DNA of 64,000 nucleotides. It comes from Candidatus Roseilinea sp. (GTDB taxonomy: Bacteria > Chloroflexota > Anaerolineae > J036 > Brachytrichaceae). Where the stretch lies: assembly GCA_026003755.1 (NCBI GenBank), contig BPHV01000002.1, positions 62,001 to 126,000 of the forward strand. The letters are read 5' to 3'. Made by a program: the position numbers and the translations under genes. Under the pieces are notes generated by a model that worked only from the letters and a program-made list of their open reading frames with translations, searched no databases and was not told the origin of the DNA. This document shows positions 1 to 7,793 of the stretch, piece by piece. Positions within the stretch are counted from its first letter, which is position 1. Every line of letters begins with the position of its first letter.

Positions 1-401
1 TCTCCGCCAACACTTGCGATAGCCCGGTTGAATGCATCTTTGCCGATGGGTGTAACGGCGTCGGTCAGATCGCTCACGCTTTCGAGCGAGTCGAGCAACC
101 GTTCGATGTTCCGGCCATTGCGCAGCAGCCGCTTGAGCAGGCGCAGCAGGTCGGCCCGATCCACCTCGTTGTGCACCGCCTCGAGTTGCGCAGCGGAAAG
201 GCGAAACACATCGTTGAGGATGGGCGTGAGATCGTGCATCAGCTCGTCGCGCGCCTGACGTTCGCGCTCCGCGATTTGCGCCTGCTCGGTCAGGTATTGC
301 ACCTGCGCAGCCAGCGCGTCTATCTTTCGGCTGAGTTCAGCCACGGTTGCTGCGCCGTCGGCCGCAGTCGCGCCGTTGGGGCGGATCAACTCGGTCTCCA
401 T
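1..401 (-). CDS. DUF1641 family protein (C-terminus cut by window edge)
   Basis: Translating the minus strand from the ATG at 401 gives an open frame of about 133 residues running off the window start. It has an acidic, coiled-coil-like N-terminal half and then the stretch LLRLLKRLLRNGRNIERLLD followed by a segment ending in PIGKDAFNRA, which matches my memory of DUF1641 (COG2427) proteins. The gene begins 10 bp after the stop of the flavoprotein at 412-1650, so the two are probably co-transcribed. DUF1641 proteins are commonly encoded beside sulfide:quinone-oxidoreductase-like or formate-dehydrogenase genes and are thought to be accessory proteins, but their biochemical role is not known to me. 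The family call rests on motif recall, not on a search. Confidence 0.75.
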   Translation of the reverse strand, partial: METELIRPNGATAADGAATVAELSRKIDALAAQVQYLTEQAQIAERERQARDELMHDLTPILNDVFRLSAAQLEAVHNEVDRADLLRLLKRLLRNGRNIERLLDSLESVSDLTDAVTPIGKDAFNRAIASVGG

Positions 402-411
402 GGCGCCCTCC

Positions 412-1650
412 TCAATTCAGGCGCTGCTTGCCGGCCATGCTCATCAGCGCCGGCAGCGGCAGCTCCTTGCCCTTCAACAGGATGTGCCAGTACATCCAGC
501 GGAACAGCAGCTTGCCCCAATGGTTCGCTTCCGATTCTTCCAGCAGCGTGAACGGCCCGACGCCAGGCAGGGGATAGCGGCCGGGCAATGGCTCCACGTC
601 GTAGTTGAAGTCAATCAGCAGCCCCTTGCCAAAACCGGACTCGATGAAGCAGTTGGCGTGGCCGTCGAACTTGTGCGGCATCTCCAGGCCATCCGCGTAA
701 TGCACGAAGTTCTCGGCGAAGCATTCCACCGCGAAGTGCGCCACCGAGCCAGCCTTCGAGGTGGGCACGGCGGCCGCGTCACCCAGCGCGAACACGTTGG
801 GATACGTCGGCGAGACGAAGGTGTGCTTATCCACCGGCACGTAGTTCAGCGCGTCGCCCAGGCCGGAGCGCGCGATGACCTCGTCGCCCATGTTCAACGG
901 CACACTCACCAACAAATCGTAGGCCACCTCCTGCTCGTCGTAGGAGATGATCTGCTTCGCGTCCGGCTCGACGCGCTCGATCATGAAGTCGGGCACGACC
1001 TGGATGCCCTTCTCCTCCAGCAGCCCGCCCAGGAGCTTGGAAGCGATTGGCCTGGTGAACGCGCCGGAGAGCGGCGTAGCGTAGATCAGCTCGACGCGGT
1101 CGCGCATACCGCGCTCGCGGAAGAACCAATCGGCCAGCATCAAGAACTCCAGCGGGGCTACCGGACACTTGATCGGGTTATCCACCACGTTCACCACTAA
1201 CCGGCCACCCGGCCACGTGCGCAGGTGCTGCGCCAGGGCCAGCGCACCTTCCAGCGTGTAAAAGTCATGGATGGATCGGCGCCACGCGTGCTCGGCCAAG
1301 CCGGGCGTCTGATCGGGGCGAATGTGCGCACCTGTGGCGATCACCAGGAAGTCGTAGTCGAGATAACGACCATCCTTGGCCAGCCGCACGCGGTTGCGCT
1401 CCGTTTCGATCATTTCCACCGGCGAGATGATCAGTTCGACGCCGGGTGGGATGAAGTCGCGTCGCGGCTTCACCACGTCGTGCTTTTTGTAGATGCCGAA
1501 CGGGATGAAGAGGAAGCCGGGCTGATAGTAATGTGTCTCGCTCTGGTCAACGACGGTGATCTTCCATTCGTCGTCTTCCAACATGCGGCGGAGCCGGTTG
1601 GCCACCATGGTGCCGGCGGTACCGGCGCCCAAAATCAACAGCTTCTTCAT
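412..1650 (-). CDS. Sulfide:quinone oxidoreductase-like FAD flavoprotein
   Basis: This 412-residue protein begins with an FAD-binding Rossmann motif (GAGTAGT, residues 8-14) and has the second dinucleotide signature ending in ATGAH near residue 107. A C-terminal FAD contact GDAAAVPTSKAGS lies near residue 291. Two cysteines sit where SQR-type enzymes carry redox cysteines, one in IKCPVAP and one in ANCFIESG. The C-terminus has an amphipathic stretch (residues about 380-395) suited to membrane association. Family members oxidise sulfide, or related reduced sulfur, and pass electrons to the quinone pool at the cytoplasmic membrane face. Whether this one is a true SQR or another quinone-reducing paralogue cannot be decided by eye. 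It lies between the regulator gene upstream and the DUF1641 gene downstream, which suggests one transcription unit. Confidence 0.82.
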   Translation of the reverse strand: MKKLLILGAGTAGTMVANRLRRMLEDDEWKITVVDQSETHYYQPGFLFIPFGIYKKHDVVKPRRDFIPPGVELIISPVEMIETERNRVRLAKDGRYLDYDFLVIATGAHIRPDQTPGLAEHAWRRSIHDFYTLEGALALAQHLRTWPGGRLVVNVVDNPIKCPVAPLEFLMLADWFFRERGMRDRVELIYATPLSGAFTRPIASKLLGGLLEEKGIQVVPDFMIERVEPDAKQIISYDEQEVAYDLLVSVPLNMGDEVIARSGLGDALNYVPVDKHTFVSPTYPNVFALGDAAAVPTSKAGSVAHFAVECFAENFVHYADGLEMPHKFDGHANCFIESGFGKGLLIDFNYDVEPLPGRYPLPGVGPFTLLEESEANHWGKLLFRWMYWHILLKGKELPLPALMSMAGKQRLN

Positions 1651-1655
1651 GTCGC

Positions 1656-2410
1656 TTACTCCCTAGGCAGCGGCGTCCCGCTGCTCCCCTGTCGAATTAA
1701 GGCGATGTGTGAAAAGATGTCGGCCACGCGCTGCACCGCGCGCAACGCCTTGGCTTGTTGCTCGCCGTCCAGCCGATACACACCGTGCGCATTGGCCCGA
1801 ACGCGAGCTTCATCGGCGCCGAACATCTGCGCCAACGCGCGCAGCCGGCTGTCGTCGGGTGGCCAACGCTCCGGCGCGATGCCGCCGATGACCACTATGC
1901 CCTTTCAGTTCGCTGCCCACCGCGGATCAGGCCGCGCGCGCACAGCAGCCCGATCTCGCTGGGCGATAGTCGCGGCTCGATAGCGGGCGCGGCGGCGAGC
2001 TGCTTCCATGTGCCGATGCAGTGTGTGATGGCGTTGGCGTCCTGCGTCAGCGCGGTAAAGAAGCCGCACGGGTGGCTCACTCGTGTGATGATCTGGCCAT
2101 CCATGTCGGTCGTCACCATCATCACGTCCAGCGCCTCGGCGAAGGCGTCCTGAATCATCTGAGCGCACTCCAGCGGCAGCAGCGCGCGCAGACCCTCCGG
2201 CACAGGCTCGTCCGGCGCGCGCAGCCGGCATTCAAGCGGCGCGAGGGTGGCGCGCTCGTGCAGCCAACGCTCAACCTCGTTGGCCTCGAAGCGCCACTGC
2301 TTGCCGACGCGAATGGCGGGCAACCGGCCGGCCTCCACCATTCGGTAGATCGTCGTCCGATCCACTTTGAGCAGGTCTTGAACCTGATGCGTCGTGAGCA
2401 GTCCGGTCAT
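1656..2410 (-). CDS. Excisionase-type HTH regulator with PocR-like sensor domain (frameshifted as sequenced)
   Basis: The N-terminus is a MerR/excisionase-type helix-turn-helix (LLTTHQVQDLLKVDRTTIYR), followed by a region resembling a PocR ligand-binding domain with conserved cysteines in SHPCGFF and ITHCIG. I chose the ATG at 2410 because AGAGGG lies six bases upstream; an ATG at 2473 is possible. The frame stops at 1895, yet the next frame continues as GGIAPERWPP and ends RVADIFSHIA, which belongs to the same protein. Removing one G near 1916 and one C near 1898 restores one reading frame (RVGSELKGIVVIGG). It sits directly upstream of the SQR-like gene, so it probably controls that operon, perhaps by cysteine redox or metal sensing; that role is inference. 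Confidence 0.7.
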
Positions 2411-2498
2411 CGCCATCCCTCTGCCTGGCTGCTGGTGCGGTGATTGCACACTTTGTTGATGCATATGATGCATGTGATGAACGCGTTGGCATCCACTC

Positions 2499-2514
2499 TG
2501 TGAAGTGTTTCACA
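2499..2514. promoter_or_regulatory. Perfect CRP/FNR-family palindrome in divergent intergenic region
   Basis: The sequence TGTGA-AGTGTT-TCACA is a perfect 5-6-5 inverted repeat matching the CRP consensus half-sites. It lies about 90 bp upstream of the regulator/SQR operon on the minus strand and about 70 bp upstream of hisD on the plus strand. The sequence match is direct; which CRP/FNR-family protein binds and which direction is controlled is inference. Confidence 0.55.
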
Positions 2515-2585
2515 CCTGGCCGAGTGGTTAGCCGGTCGGGCGATCCAGCTCGTCGGCAGCGCGCCGGTTCTAAAATGCTTGCCCG

Positions 2586-3932
2586 ATGTTGAGAATCATG
2601 GACCTAAGACCGGGCGACGGAAGTGCTGTTGCGTCGCCCGCCGATTGACGAAGTCGTTGTCACCGAAGGGATGCGCCGGCGCACCATCGCAACCTTCGGC
2701 GAAGACCTGCATCCCGAAGAAGCCGTGCGGCGCATCTTGCGCGATGTGCGCGCGCGGGGCGATGCCGCCCTGTTGGACTGGACGCGACGACTGGACGGCA
2801 TCGCGCTCAGCGCCGAGCAACTCGAGGTGAGCGACGCCGACATTGCCGCCGCCTATGACCGCGTGGATGGCGAAGTGGTTGCCGCGATGGAGCGCGCTGC
2901 GGAGCGCATCGCTCGGTTTCACGCGCGGCCGGTTGCGCAATCCTGGATGATGACCGAGTTGGGCGGCGTGCTCGGTCAGCTCATCCGACCGCTGGCGCGC
3001 GTGGGGGTATATGTGCCGGCCGGCGCGGCGCCGCTGCCCTCGTCGCTGCTGATGACGGCCGTCGTGGCGCGACAGGCTGGCGTCGAAGAAGTGATTGTGT
3101 GCTCGCCGCCACAGCAGAATTCACTGCTGCCCCCATCCGCTCATCCTCGTCGCCGCGGACATCGCCGAGGGTGGACGCCGTGTATGCCGTCGGCGGCGCG
3201 CAGGCCATTGGCGCCATGGCTTACGGCACCGAGACCATCGCGCGGGTGGATAAAGTCTGCGGGCCGGGCAACACGTTCGTCGTGCTGGCCAAGCGCCAGG
3301 TGTATGGCGTCGTGGGCATTGATGCGCTACCCGGACCGACCGAGACCGTGATCGTGGCAGACGAGAGCGCCAACCCCGCCTGGGTCGCTGCCGACATGAT
3401 GGCGCAGGCCGAACACACGGCCGGCATGGCGCTGCTCATCACGCCATCGCGCAGCCTGGCCGAGGCCGTCAACATCCATCTCCAATCTCAAACCTCCGAT
3501 CTCCCTGAGCCGAATCGCGCTGACGTGTGTGACTCGTTTGCCCAACGCAGCGGCGCAGTGATCACCGAAGACTTGCGGGAAGCGGTTGCGCTGGCCGATG
3601 ACTTCGCGCCGGAGCACCTGTGCCTGTCGGTCAGAGACCCATGGGCGTGGGTGGATAAGATTCGCAACGCCGGCGGCGTGTTCGTGGGTGAGCATTCTTA
3701 CGAAGTGCTGGGCGACTATGTTGCCGGCCCGAGCCACGTCATGCCGACGGGCGGCACGGCGCGCTTTGCGCCGCCGCTGAATGTGCTCGATTTCATGCGC
3801 GTGATGAATGTGATCGCTCTGGACGAGGCGACGGCGCGGCAACTTGCGCCGGTCGCCGTCAAGCTGGCCGAGGCCGAAGGGCTGCACGCGCATGCCCACG
3901 CGGTCAGGCAACGGGGGATAGCAGACGGGTAG
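2586..3932 (+). CDS. hisD: Histidinol dehydrogenase, frameshifted as sequenced
   Basis: HisD performs the last two NAD-dependent steps of histidine synthesis, from L-histidinol to L-histidine. The protein is recognisable along its length: [12 protein letters not shown] at 2586, [11 protein letters not shown] after 2623, the [12 protein letters not shown] segment, [30 protein letters not shown] and DFAPEHLCL. It is spread over three frames. Deleting one base near 2622, one C in the CCCCC run at 3130-3134 and one G near 3170 joins all parts into one frame of about 448 codons, the usual HisD length. All three shifts are +1 and together they restore phase, so a sequence error is at least as likely as a pseudogene. 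An in-frame insert (about 3473-3510) is made of the ATCTCC-type simple repeat seen elsewhere in the window. Confidence 0.85.
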
Positions 3933-3974
3933 TGCAGGCCGTGACGCTGCCTCCCACCATTCGCTGTTTAGCGA

Positions 3975-3980
3975 TACAAT
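3975..3980 (+). promoter_or_regulatory. -10 element (TACAAT), nearly leaderless start
   Basis: TACAAT ends 10 bases before the ATG at 3991, so transcription would begin about 3 nt upstream of the start codon. No Shine-Dalgarno sequence and no clear -35 box are present. Confidence 0.4.
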
Positions 3981-3990
3981 CCTCTTTGAA

Positions 3991-4569
3991 ATGGCGCTCG
4001 CAAATGTGATCGGCGCGTTTGGGCTGGCCGGCGCAGCAGGACTAAACGCCTATATCCCTTTGCTGATTGTGGCCATCCTGGCCCGGCTGGACATGCTTCA
4101 GCTCAGCCCGCCGTTCGATGCGCTGGCGAGCTGGCCGGCCATCATTGCGGCTGGTCGTGCTCGGCGCCATCGAGTTCGTAGCCGACAAGGTGCCCGGCGT
4201 AGATCACGGTCAACGATGCCATCCAAACCTTCGTGCGGCCGGCCGCCGGCGCGATCCTCTTTGCTGCGAACGCCGGCGTCGTATCGGGCGTAGATACGAC
4301 GCTGGCGCTGATCTGCGGGGTTGGTGCTGGCATCCGGCGTACATGCGACGAAAGCCGCAGCGCGTCCGGTCGTCAACGGCGCGACGATGGGCATCGGCGC
4401 GCCGTTCATCAGCGTCGCCGAGGATGTCCTGGCGACGATTGGGTCGCTGCTGGCCATCTTCTTTCCCCTCTTGTTCTTGCTCTTCGCGGCAACGTTGGGC
4501 TATCTGGCTTATCGGCTGATCAAGAAAGCGCGCCGGTTGCGAACGTCGAAGCCGACTGCGGTCTCCTGA
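3991..4569 (+). CDS. DUF4126 membrane protein, frameshifted as sequenced
   Basis: The pieces read GLAGAAGLNAYIPLLIVAIL, then LVVLGAIEFVADKVPGVDH, then AILFAANAGVVSG, then LASGVHATKAAARP and a final hydrophobic block (residues about 155-180, LLAIFFPLLFLLFAATLGYL). This is the order of a small DUF4126 integral membrane protein with several transmembrane helices. Removing one base near 4150, one G near 4207 and one G near 4320 gives one continuous frame of about 190 codons. All three shifts are +1. The function of DUF4126 is unknown to me. The gene follows hisD and precedes the polymerase delta' gene in the same direction. Confidence 0.68.
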
Positions 4570-4594
4570 GCCACGCTTGCGCGGCGGATGGCCA

Positions 4595-5569
4595 ATGCAC
4601 GACTGGGACATCATCGGCCACGATTGGGCGGTGCGCCGCTTGAGGCGCGCGATTGAGCAAGGCCAACTCGCCCAGTCGCATCTGTTCGTCGGCCCGCCGT
4701 CCATCGGCAAAGCGACGCTGGCGCTGGCGTTAGCGCGCGCCCTCCTCGGTCACACGGATCGCGCGCGCGCCCTGGTGAATCAGCGCCGACATCCCGACTT
4801 GCTGTGGGTCGAGCCGGCCGATGAAGGCGAAGCGATCAAGGTGGAACAAATCCGCGAGCTGCTGCACGCGCTCACCCTGGCCCCGGTCGAGAGCCGGTAT
4901 CGCATCGCCATCATCAATGATGCGCACCTGAGCACTGAGAGCAGTCAGAACGCCATCCTCAAGACGCTGGAGGAGCCGAACCCTTCAGTCGTCATCGTGC
5001 TGACCGCGCTGAACACCGACACGTTGCTGCCAACCATCGTCTCACGCTGTCAACTGCTCAATCTGCGGCCGGCGCCGGTGCGTGTGGTCGAAGAGGCGCT
5101 CCTGGCGCGGGGCGTCGCCAGCGCGCGCGCTGCGCTCATCGCCCGACTTTCGCGCGGACGGATCGGTTGGGCGCTGCGCGCCATCGAAGACGACGCCTTG
5201 CTCGAGGCGCGCGCCGAGCATCTGAAGGACTTGCGCACCCTTCTCACCGCCGGCCGCACTCAGCGCTTCGCCTACGCCGAGAAGCTGGCGCGCGCCGAGC
5301 TATCCCAAGTCGTACGAACGCTGGAGGACTGGTTGTGGCTGTGGCGCGATGTGGCGCGCGCGACCGGCCGCGCAACGTCGCCCGAAGCGCTGGTCAATGC
5401 CGACCAGCACGACTGGATCGCGCAATTGGCGCATGCCCTTTCGATCGCGCAAGTGACAGCGCTGCTGCGCGCCATTGGCCAGACGTTGCAGTACCTCGAC
5501 CGCAACGTGAACCCGCGGCTGGCGCTCGACGTGCTGCTGCTCAAGCTGCCGCGCCTGCCGGCGAGTTGA
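4595..5569 (+). CDS. holB: DNA polymerase III delta' subunit (clamp-loader)
   Basis: This protein of about 324 residues has the clamp-loader arrangement: DIIGHDWAVRRL at the start, a degenerate P-loop GPPSIGKATLA near residue 34, the HPDLLWVEP segment, sensor-like IINDAHLSTESSQNAILKTL and the SRC motif in TIVSRCQLL. Delta' is part of the DnaX clamp-loader that places the beta sliding clamp on primed DNA. The four-cysteine zinc module often found between the P-loop and HPD motif is absent. I start at the ATG at 4595 (MHDWDIIG), since an upstream TTG at 4577 adds only six poorly conserved residues. Confidence 0.85.
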   Translation: MHDWDIIGHDWAVRRLRRAIEQGQLAQSHLFVGPPSIGKATLALALARALLGHTDRARALVNQRRHPDLLWVEPADEGEAIKVEQIRELLHALTLAPVESRYRIAIINDAHLSTESSQNAILKTLEEPNPSVVIVLTALNTDTLLPTIVSRCQLLNLRPAPVRVVEEALLARGVASARAALIARLSRGRIGWALRAIEDDALLEARAEHLKDLRTLLTAGRTQRFAYAEKLARAELSQVVRTLEDWLWLWRDVARATGRATSPEALVNADQHDWIAQLAHALSIAQVTALLRAIGQTLQYLDRNVNPRLALDVLLLKLPRLPAS

Positions 5570-5591
5570 AGCGCCTCGTCCGGCGCTCGCA

Positions 5592-6089
5592 TCAACTCAA
5601 CACCACCAACACCTGGTTCTGCTCCACGGCCTGCCGCGGCTGCACCTTGACCGCGCTGACCGTGCCTTCGCGGGGGGCTTTCAGCTCATTCTCCATCTTC
5701 ATGGACTCGAGCACCACGACCACTTGACCTTTCTTCACCTTCTGGCCCTCTGTCACCGGCACCGCTACGATCAACCCCGGCATGGGCGACTTGATGTTGA
5801 CCTCGCCGCTGGTAGGGCTGAATGCGCCGGCTGCCTCCGCCAACCGCTTGGCACGCTCATCGGCCACCTGCACGTGATACAGCACCCCGTTCAGCAGCAC
5901 GCGATACTCGCCATCGCCTCCTTCTACCAGCGCCTCGAACGAACGGTTGTCGAGCAACAATGAATACAGCCCGTCGTCGTCAATCGCGCGGAGGTCCAGC
6001 GTGCGCTTGACGCCGTCTATGACGATTTCGCCATCCTGATTGATGTCAATGATATGCGTCTTGTCGCCGATGGTGGTCAGATATCGCAT
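5592..6089 (-). CDS. Biotin/lipoyl-attachment (biotin carboxyl carrier) protein
   Basis: This is a 165-residue protein with the biotinylation motif ESMKMENEL near residue 128 inside a biotinyl domain (SPMPGLIVAVPVTEGQKVKKGQ). The modified lysine lies between two methionines. The N-terminal half (residues 1-85, beginning MRYLTTIGD) is a small beta domain like those found before the biotinyl domain in acyl-CoA carboxylase alpha subunits or oxaloacetate decarboxylase carriers. No carboxylase gene lies next to it, so the partner enzyme is unknown. I chose the ATG at 6089 over one at 6149 because a -10 element lies just upstream and the longer form would overlap rdgB. Confidence 0.82.
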   Translation of the reverse strand: MRYLTTIGDKTHIIDINQDGEIVIDGVKRTLDLRAIDDDGLYSLLLDNRSFEALVEGGDGEYRVLLNGVLYHVQVADERAKRLAEAAGAFSPTSGEVNIKSPMPGLIVAVPVTEGQKVKKGQVVVVLESMKMENELKAPREGTVSAVKVQPRQAVEQNQVLVVLS

Positions 6090-6097
6090 GGCGGGGG

Positions 6098-6105
6098 TAG
6101 TATAT
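6098..6105. promoter_or_regulatory. Shared bidirectional -10 element between the biotin-carrier gene and rdgB
   Basis: The octamer TAGTATAT reads as TAGTAT on the plus strand and, in reverse complement, as TATACT on the minus strand. The plus-strand copy ends 7 bases before the rdgB ATG at 6111; the minus-strand copy ends 9 bases before the carrier ATG at 6089. The start codons are only 21 bp apart, so there is no room for two separate promoters with normal leaders. Both transcripts would be leaderless or have about 3-nt leaders. No clear -35 boxes are visible. Confidence 0.5.
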
Positions 6106-6110
6106 CGGGT

Positions 6111-6746
6111 ATGTCCAAGGCCGTGATGGTCGCGTCCAACAACGCGCATAAGTTGCAGGAGCTGCGTGAGATTTTTGCCCTGGCCGGTTTGGCCAGCGTG
6201 AACCTGGTTGCCCCACGCGATCTAGGTTTGGCTTGCGCGCCGGATGAGACCGGCGCGACCTACCTGGACAACGCGCTGATCAAAGCCAGGGCGTTCGCCC
6301 GCGCATACCGCGAGGAAGCCCGGCATCGGAACTGGGGCGAACTCTGGATCATGGCCGACGACTCCGGGCTAGAGGTGGATGCGCTGGGGGGCCGACCGGG
6401 CGTGCAGTCATCCCGCTACCACCAAGACGCGCCGGGGGGCGATGGGTGCGCTGCGCTCTTGCGTGAGCTGGCAGCCACGCCGGATGCGCAACGCACGGCG
6501 CGCTTTCGCTGCGTCCTGGCGCTGATCGGCCCACAAGGCCAAGCGCACATCTTCGAGGGGGTGTGCGAAGGACGCATCGCGCATGAACGGCGCGGCGAAA
6601 ACGGCTTCGGCTTCGACCCCGTGTTCCTCGTGGACGACGGGCGGACGATGGCCCAGCTCTCCCCCATCGAGAAGCACCGCATCAGCCATCGCGGCGTCGC
6701 CGGCCGCCAGGCGGCCGAGTTCTTGCTGCGCTTGGAGGCGACGTGA
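6111..6746 (+). CDS. rdgB: XTP/dITP diphosphatase (RdgB/HAM1)
   Basis: RdgB hydrolyses non-canonical purine nucleoside triphosphates such as dITP and XTP to monophosphates and keeps them out of DNA. The 211-residue product shows the family signatures: MVASNNAHKLQEL at the start, the ADDSGLEVDALGGRPGV block near residue 83, GENGFGFDPVF near residue 163 and SHRGVAGRQA near the end. The length is typical. The start at 6111 fits both the family N-terminus and the leaderless promoter. It overlaps tilS by four bases (GTGA), so the two are translationally coupled. Confidence 0.93.
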   Translation: MSKAVMVASNNAHKLQELREIFALAGLASVNLVAPRDLGLACAPDETGATYLDNALIKARAFARAYREEARHRNWGELWIMADDSGLEVDALGGRPGVQSSRYHQDAPGGDGCAALLRELAATPDAQRTARFRCVLALIGPQGQAHIFEGVCEGRIAHERRGENGFGFDPVFLVDDGRTMAQLSPIEKHRISHRGVAGRQAAEFLLRLEAT

Positions 6747-7774
6747 TCTCGAACCTGGTCTCGCGCATTCGCGGCGAAGTCGCGCAGGCGTTCGAGCCGT
6801 GTTGCGCCTCAACGCATGAAGAAGCGCCGGGGGTCGTATTAGCCGTGTCCGGCGGCGCCGATTCGTTGTGCCTGGCCGACGCGACGTTGGCCGTGGCACC
6901 GCGCCTGCGCCTGCGTCCCCTCATCGCGCACCTCGACCATGGCTTGCGTGGGGAGGCCTCGGCGGCGGATGCTGCCTTTGTGCGCGCGTTCGCCGCCCAG
7001 CACTGTGTGCCGTGCATCGTCGAGCGGGCGGACGTCGGCGCCCTGGCGCGCGAACGCAGGCAGTCTATCGAAGTGGCTGCGCGCGACGCGCGCTACCAAT
7101 TTCTGGCGCGTGTTGCCGAAGCTCATGGCGCCCGCTTGGTGGCGCTGGCGCATCACGCCGATGACCAGGCCGAGACCGTCCTGCTGCGCTTGATCCGTGG
7201 CACCGGACTGCAGGGCCTGCGCGGCATGCAAACACACGATGCGCTGCCGGCTGCCCCCCACCTTACGGCCGTGCGTCCGCTGCTGCGCACATCGCGCGCG
7301 GAGATCGAGCGCTACTGTCAGGAGCGGAGATTGCAACCGCGCCACGATGCGACGAACGACGCGCTAGACCATACCCGCAACCGGGTGCGCCATGAGTTAT
7401 TACCCATCTTGGAGCGCTACAACCCGAACATTCGCATGGCGCTGACGCGGCTGGCCGACACAGTCGCATCGGATATGGAGATCGTCGAGCAGGCGACCCA
7501 GGCTGCCTTCGCGCGCGTGGCGCAGCCGTTGCATCAGGGCATCGCGTTCGATCGTTCAGCGTGGCGCGCGCTGCCGCGCGGCCTGCAGCGCGCGACCCTG
7601 CGCGAAGCCGCGCGACGATTGCAAGGCGACGTCACCGGCCTGTCGTATGCGGCGATCGAAGAGGCGCGCGAGGTCCTCAACAGCGACGCGCCGACCGGCG
7701 AAATCGCACTGGCGCACCGCATCAGGATAGACGTCGCTCCGCGCGCCTTCACCGTGCGCCATTCGCAGGTGTAA
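6743..7774 (+). CDS. tilS: tRNA(Ile)-lysidine synthase
   Basis: TilS uses ATP and lysine to convert C34 of the tRNA-Ile CAU anticodon to lysidine, so the tRNA reads AUA. The 343-residue protein has the PP-loop motif SGGADS at residues 34-39, LIAHLDHGLRG, LAHHADDQAETVLLRL and TGLQGLRGM, all diagnostic of the N-terminal catalytic domain. It then has a substrate-binding domain, but ends without the extra C-terminal domains of long TilS forms; short versions are known. It starts with GTG overlapping the rdgB stop. Confidence 0.92.
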   Translation: MISNLVSRIRGEVAQAFEPCCASTHEEAPGVVLAVSGGADSLCLADATLAVAPRLRLRPLIAHLDHGLRGEASAADAAFVRAFAAQHCVPCIVERADVGALARERRQSIEVAARDARYQFLARVAEAHGARLVALAHHADDQAETVLLRLIRGTGLQGLRGMQTHDALPAAPHLTAVRPLLRTSRAEIERYCQERRLQPRHDATNDALDHTRNRVRHELLPILERYNPNIRMALTRLADTVASDMEIVEQATQAAFARVAQPLHQGIAFDRSAWRALPRGLQRATLREAARRLQGDVTGLSYAAIEEAREVLNSDAPTGEIALAHRIRIDVAPRAFTVRHSQV

Positions 7775-7780
7775 TCTCCA

Positions 7781-7786
7781 TATAAT
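7781..7786 (+). promoter_or_regulatory. Consensus -10 (TATAAT) placing +1 on the start codon
   Basis: A perfect TATAAT lies seven bases before the ATG at 7794, so the expected transcription start coincides with the A of the start codon. There is no ribosome-binding site. This is a leaderless-mRNA arrangement. Confidence 0.55.
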
Positions 7787-7793
7787 CGCGGCA

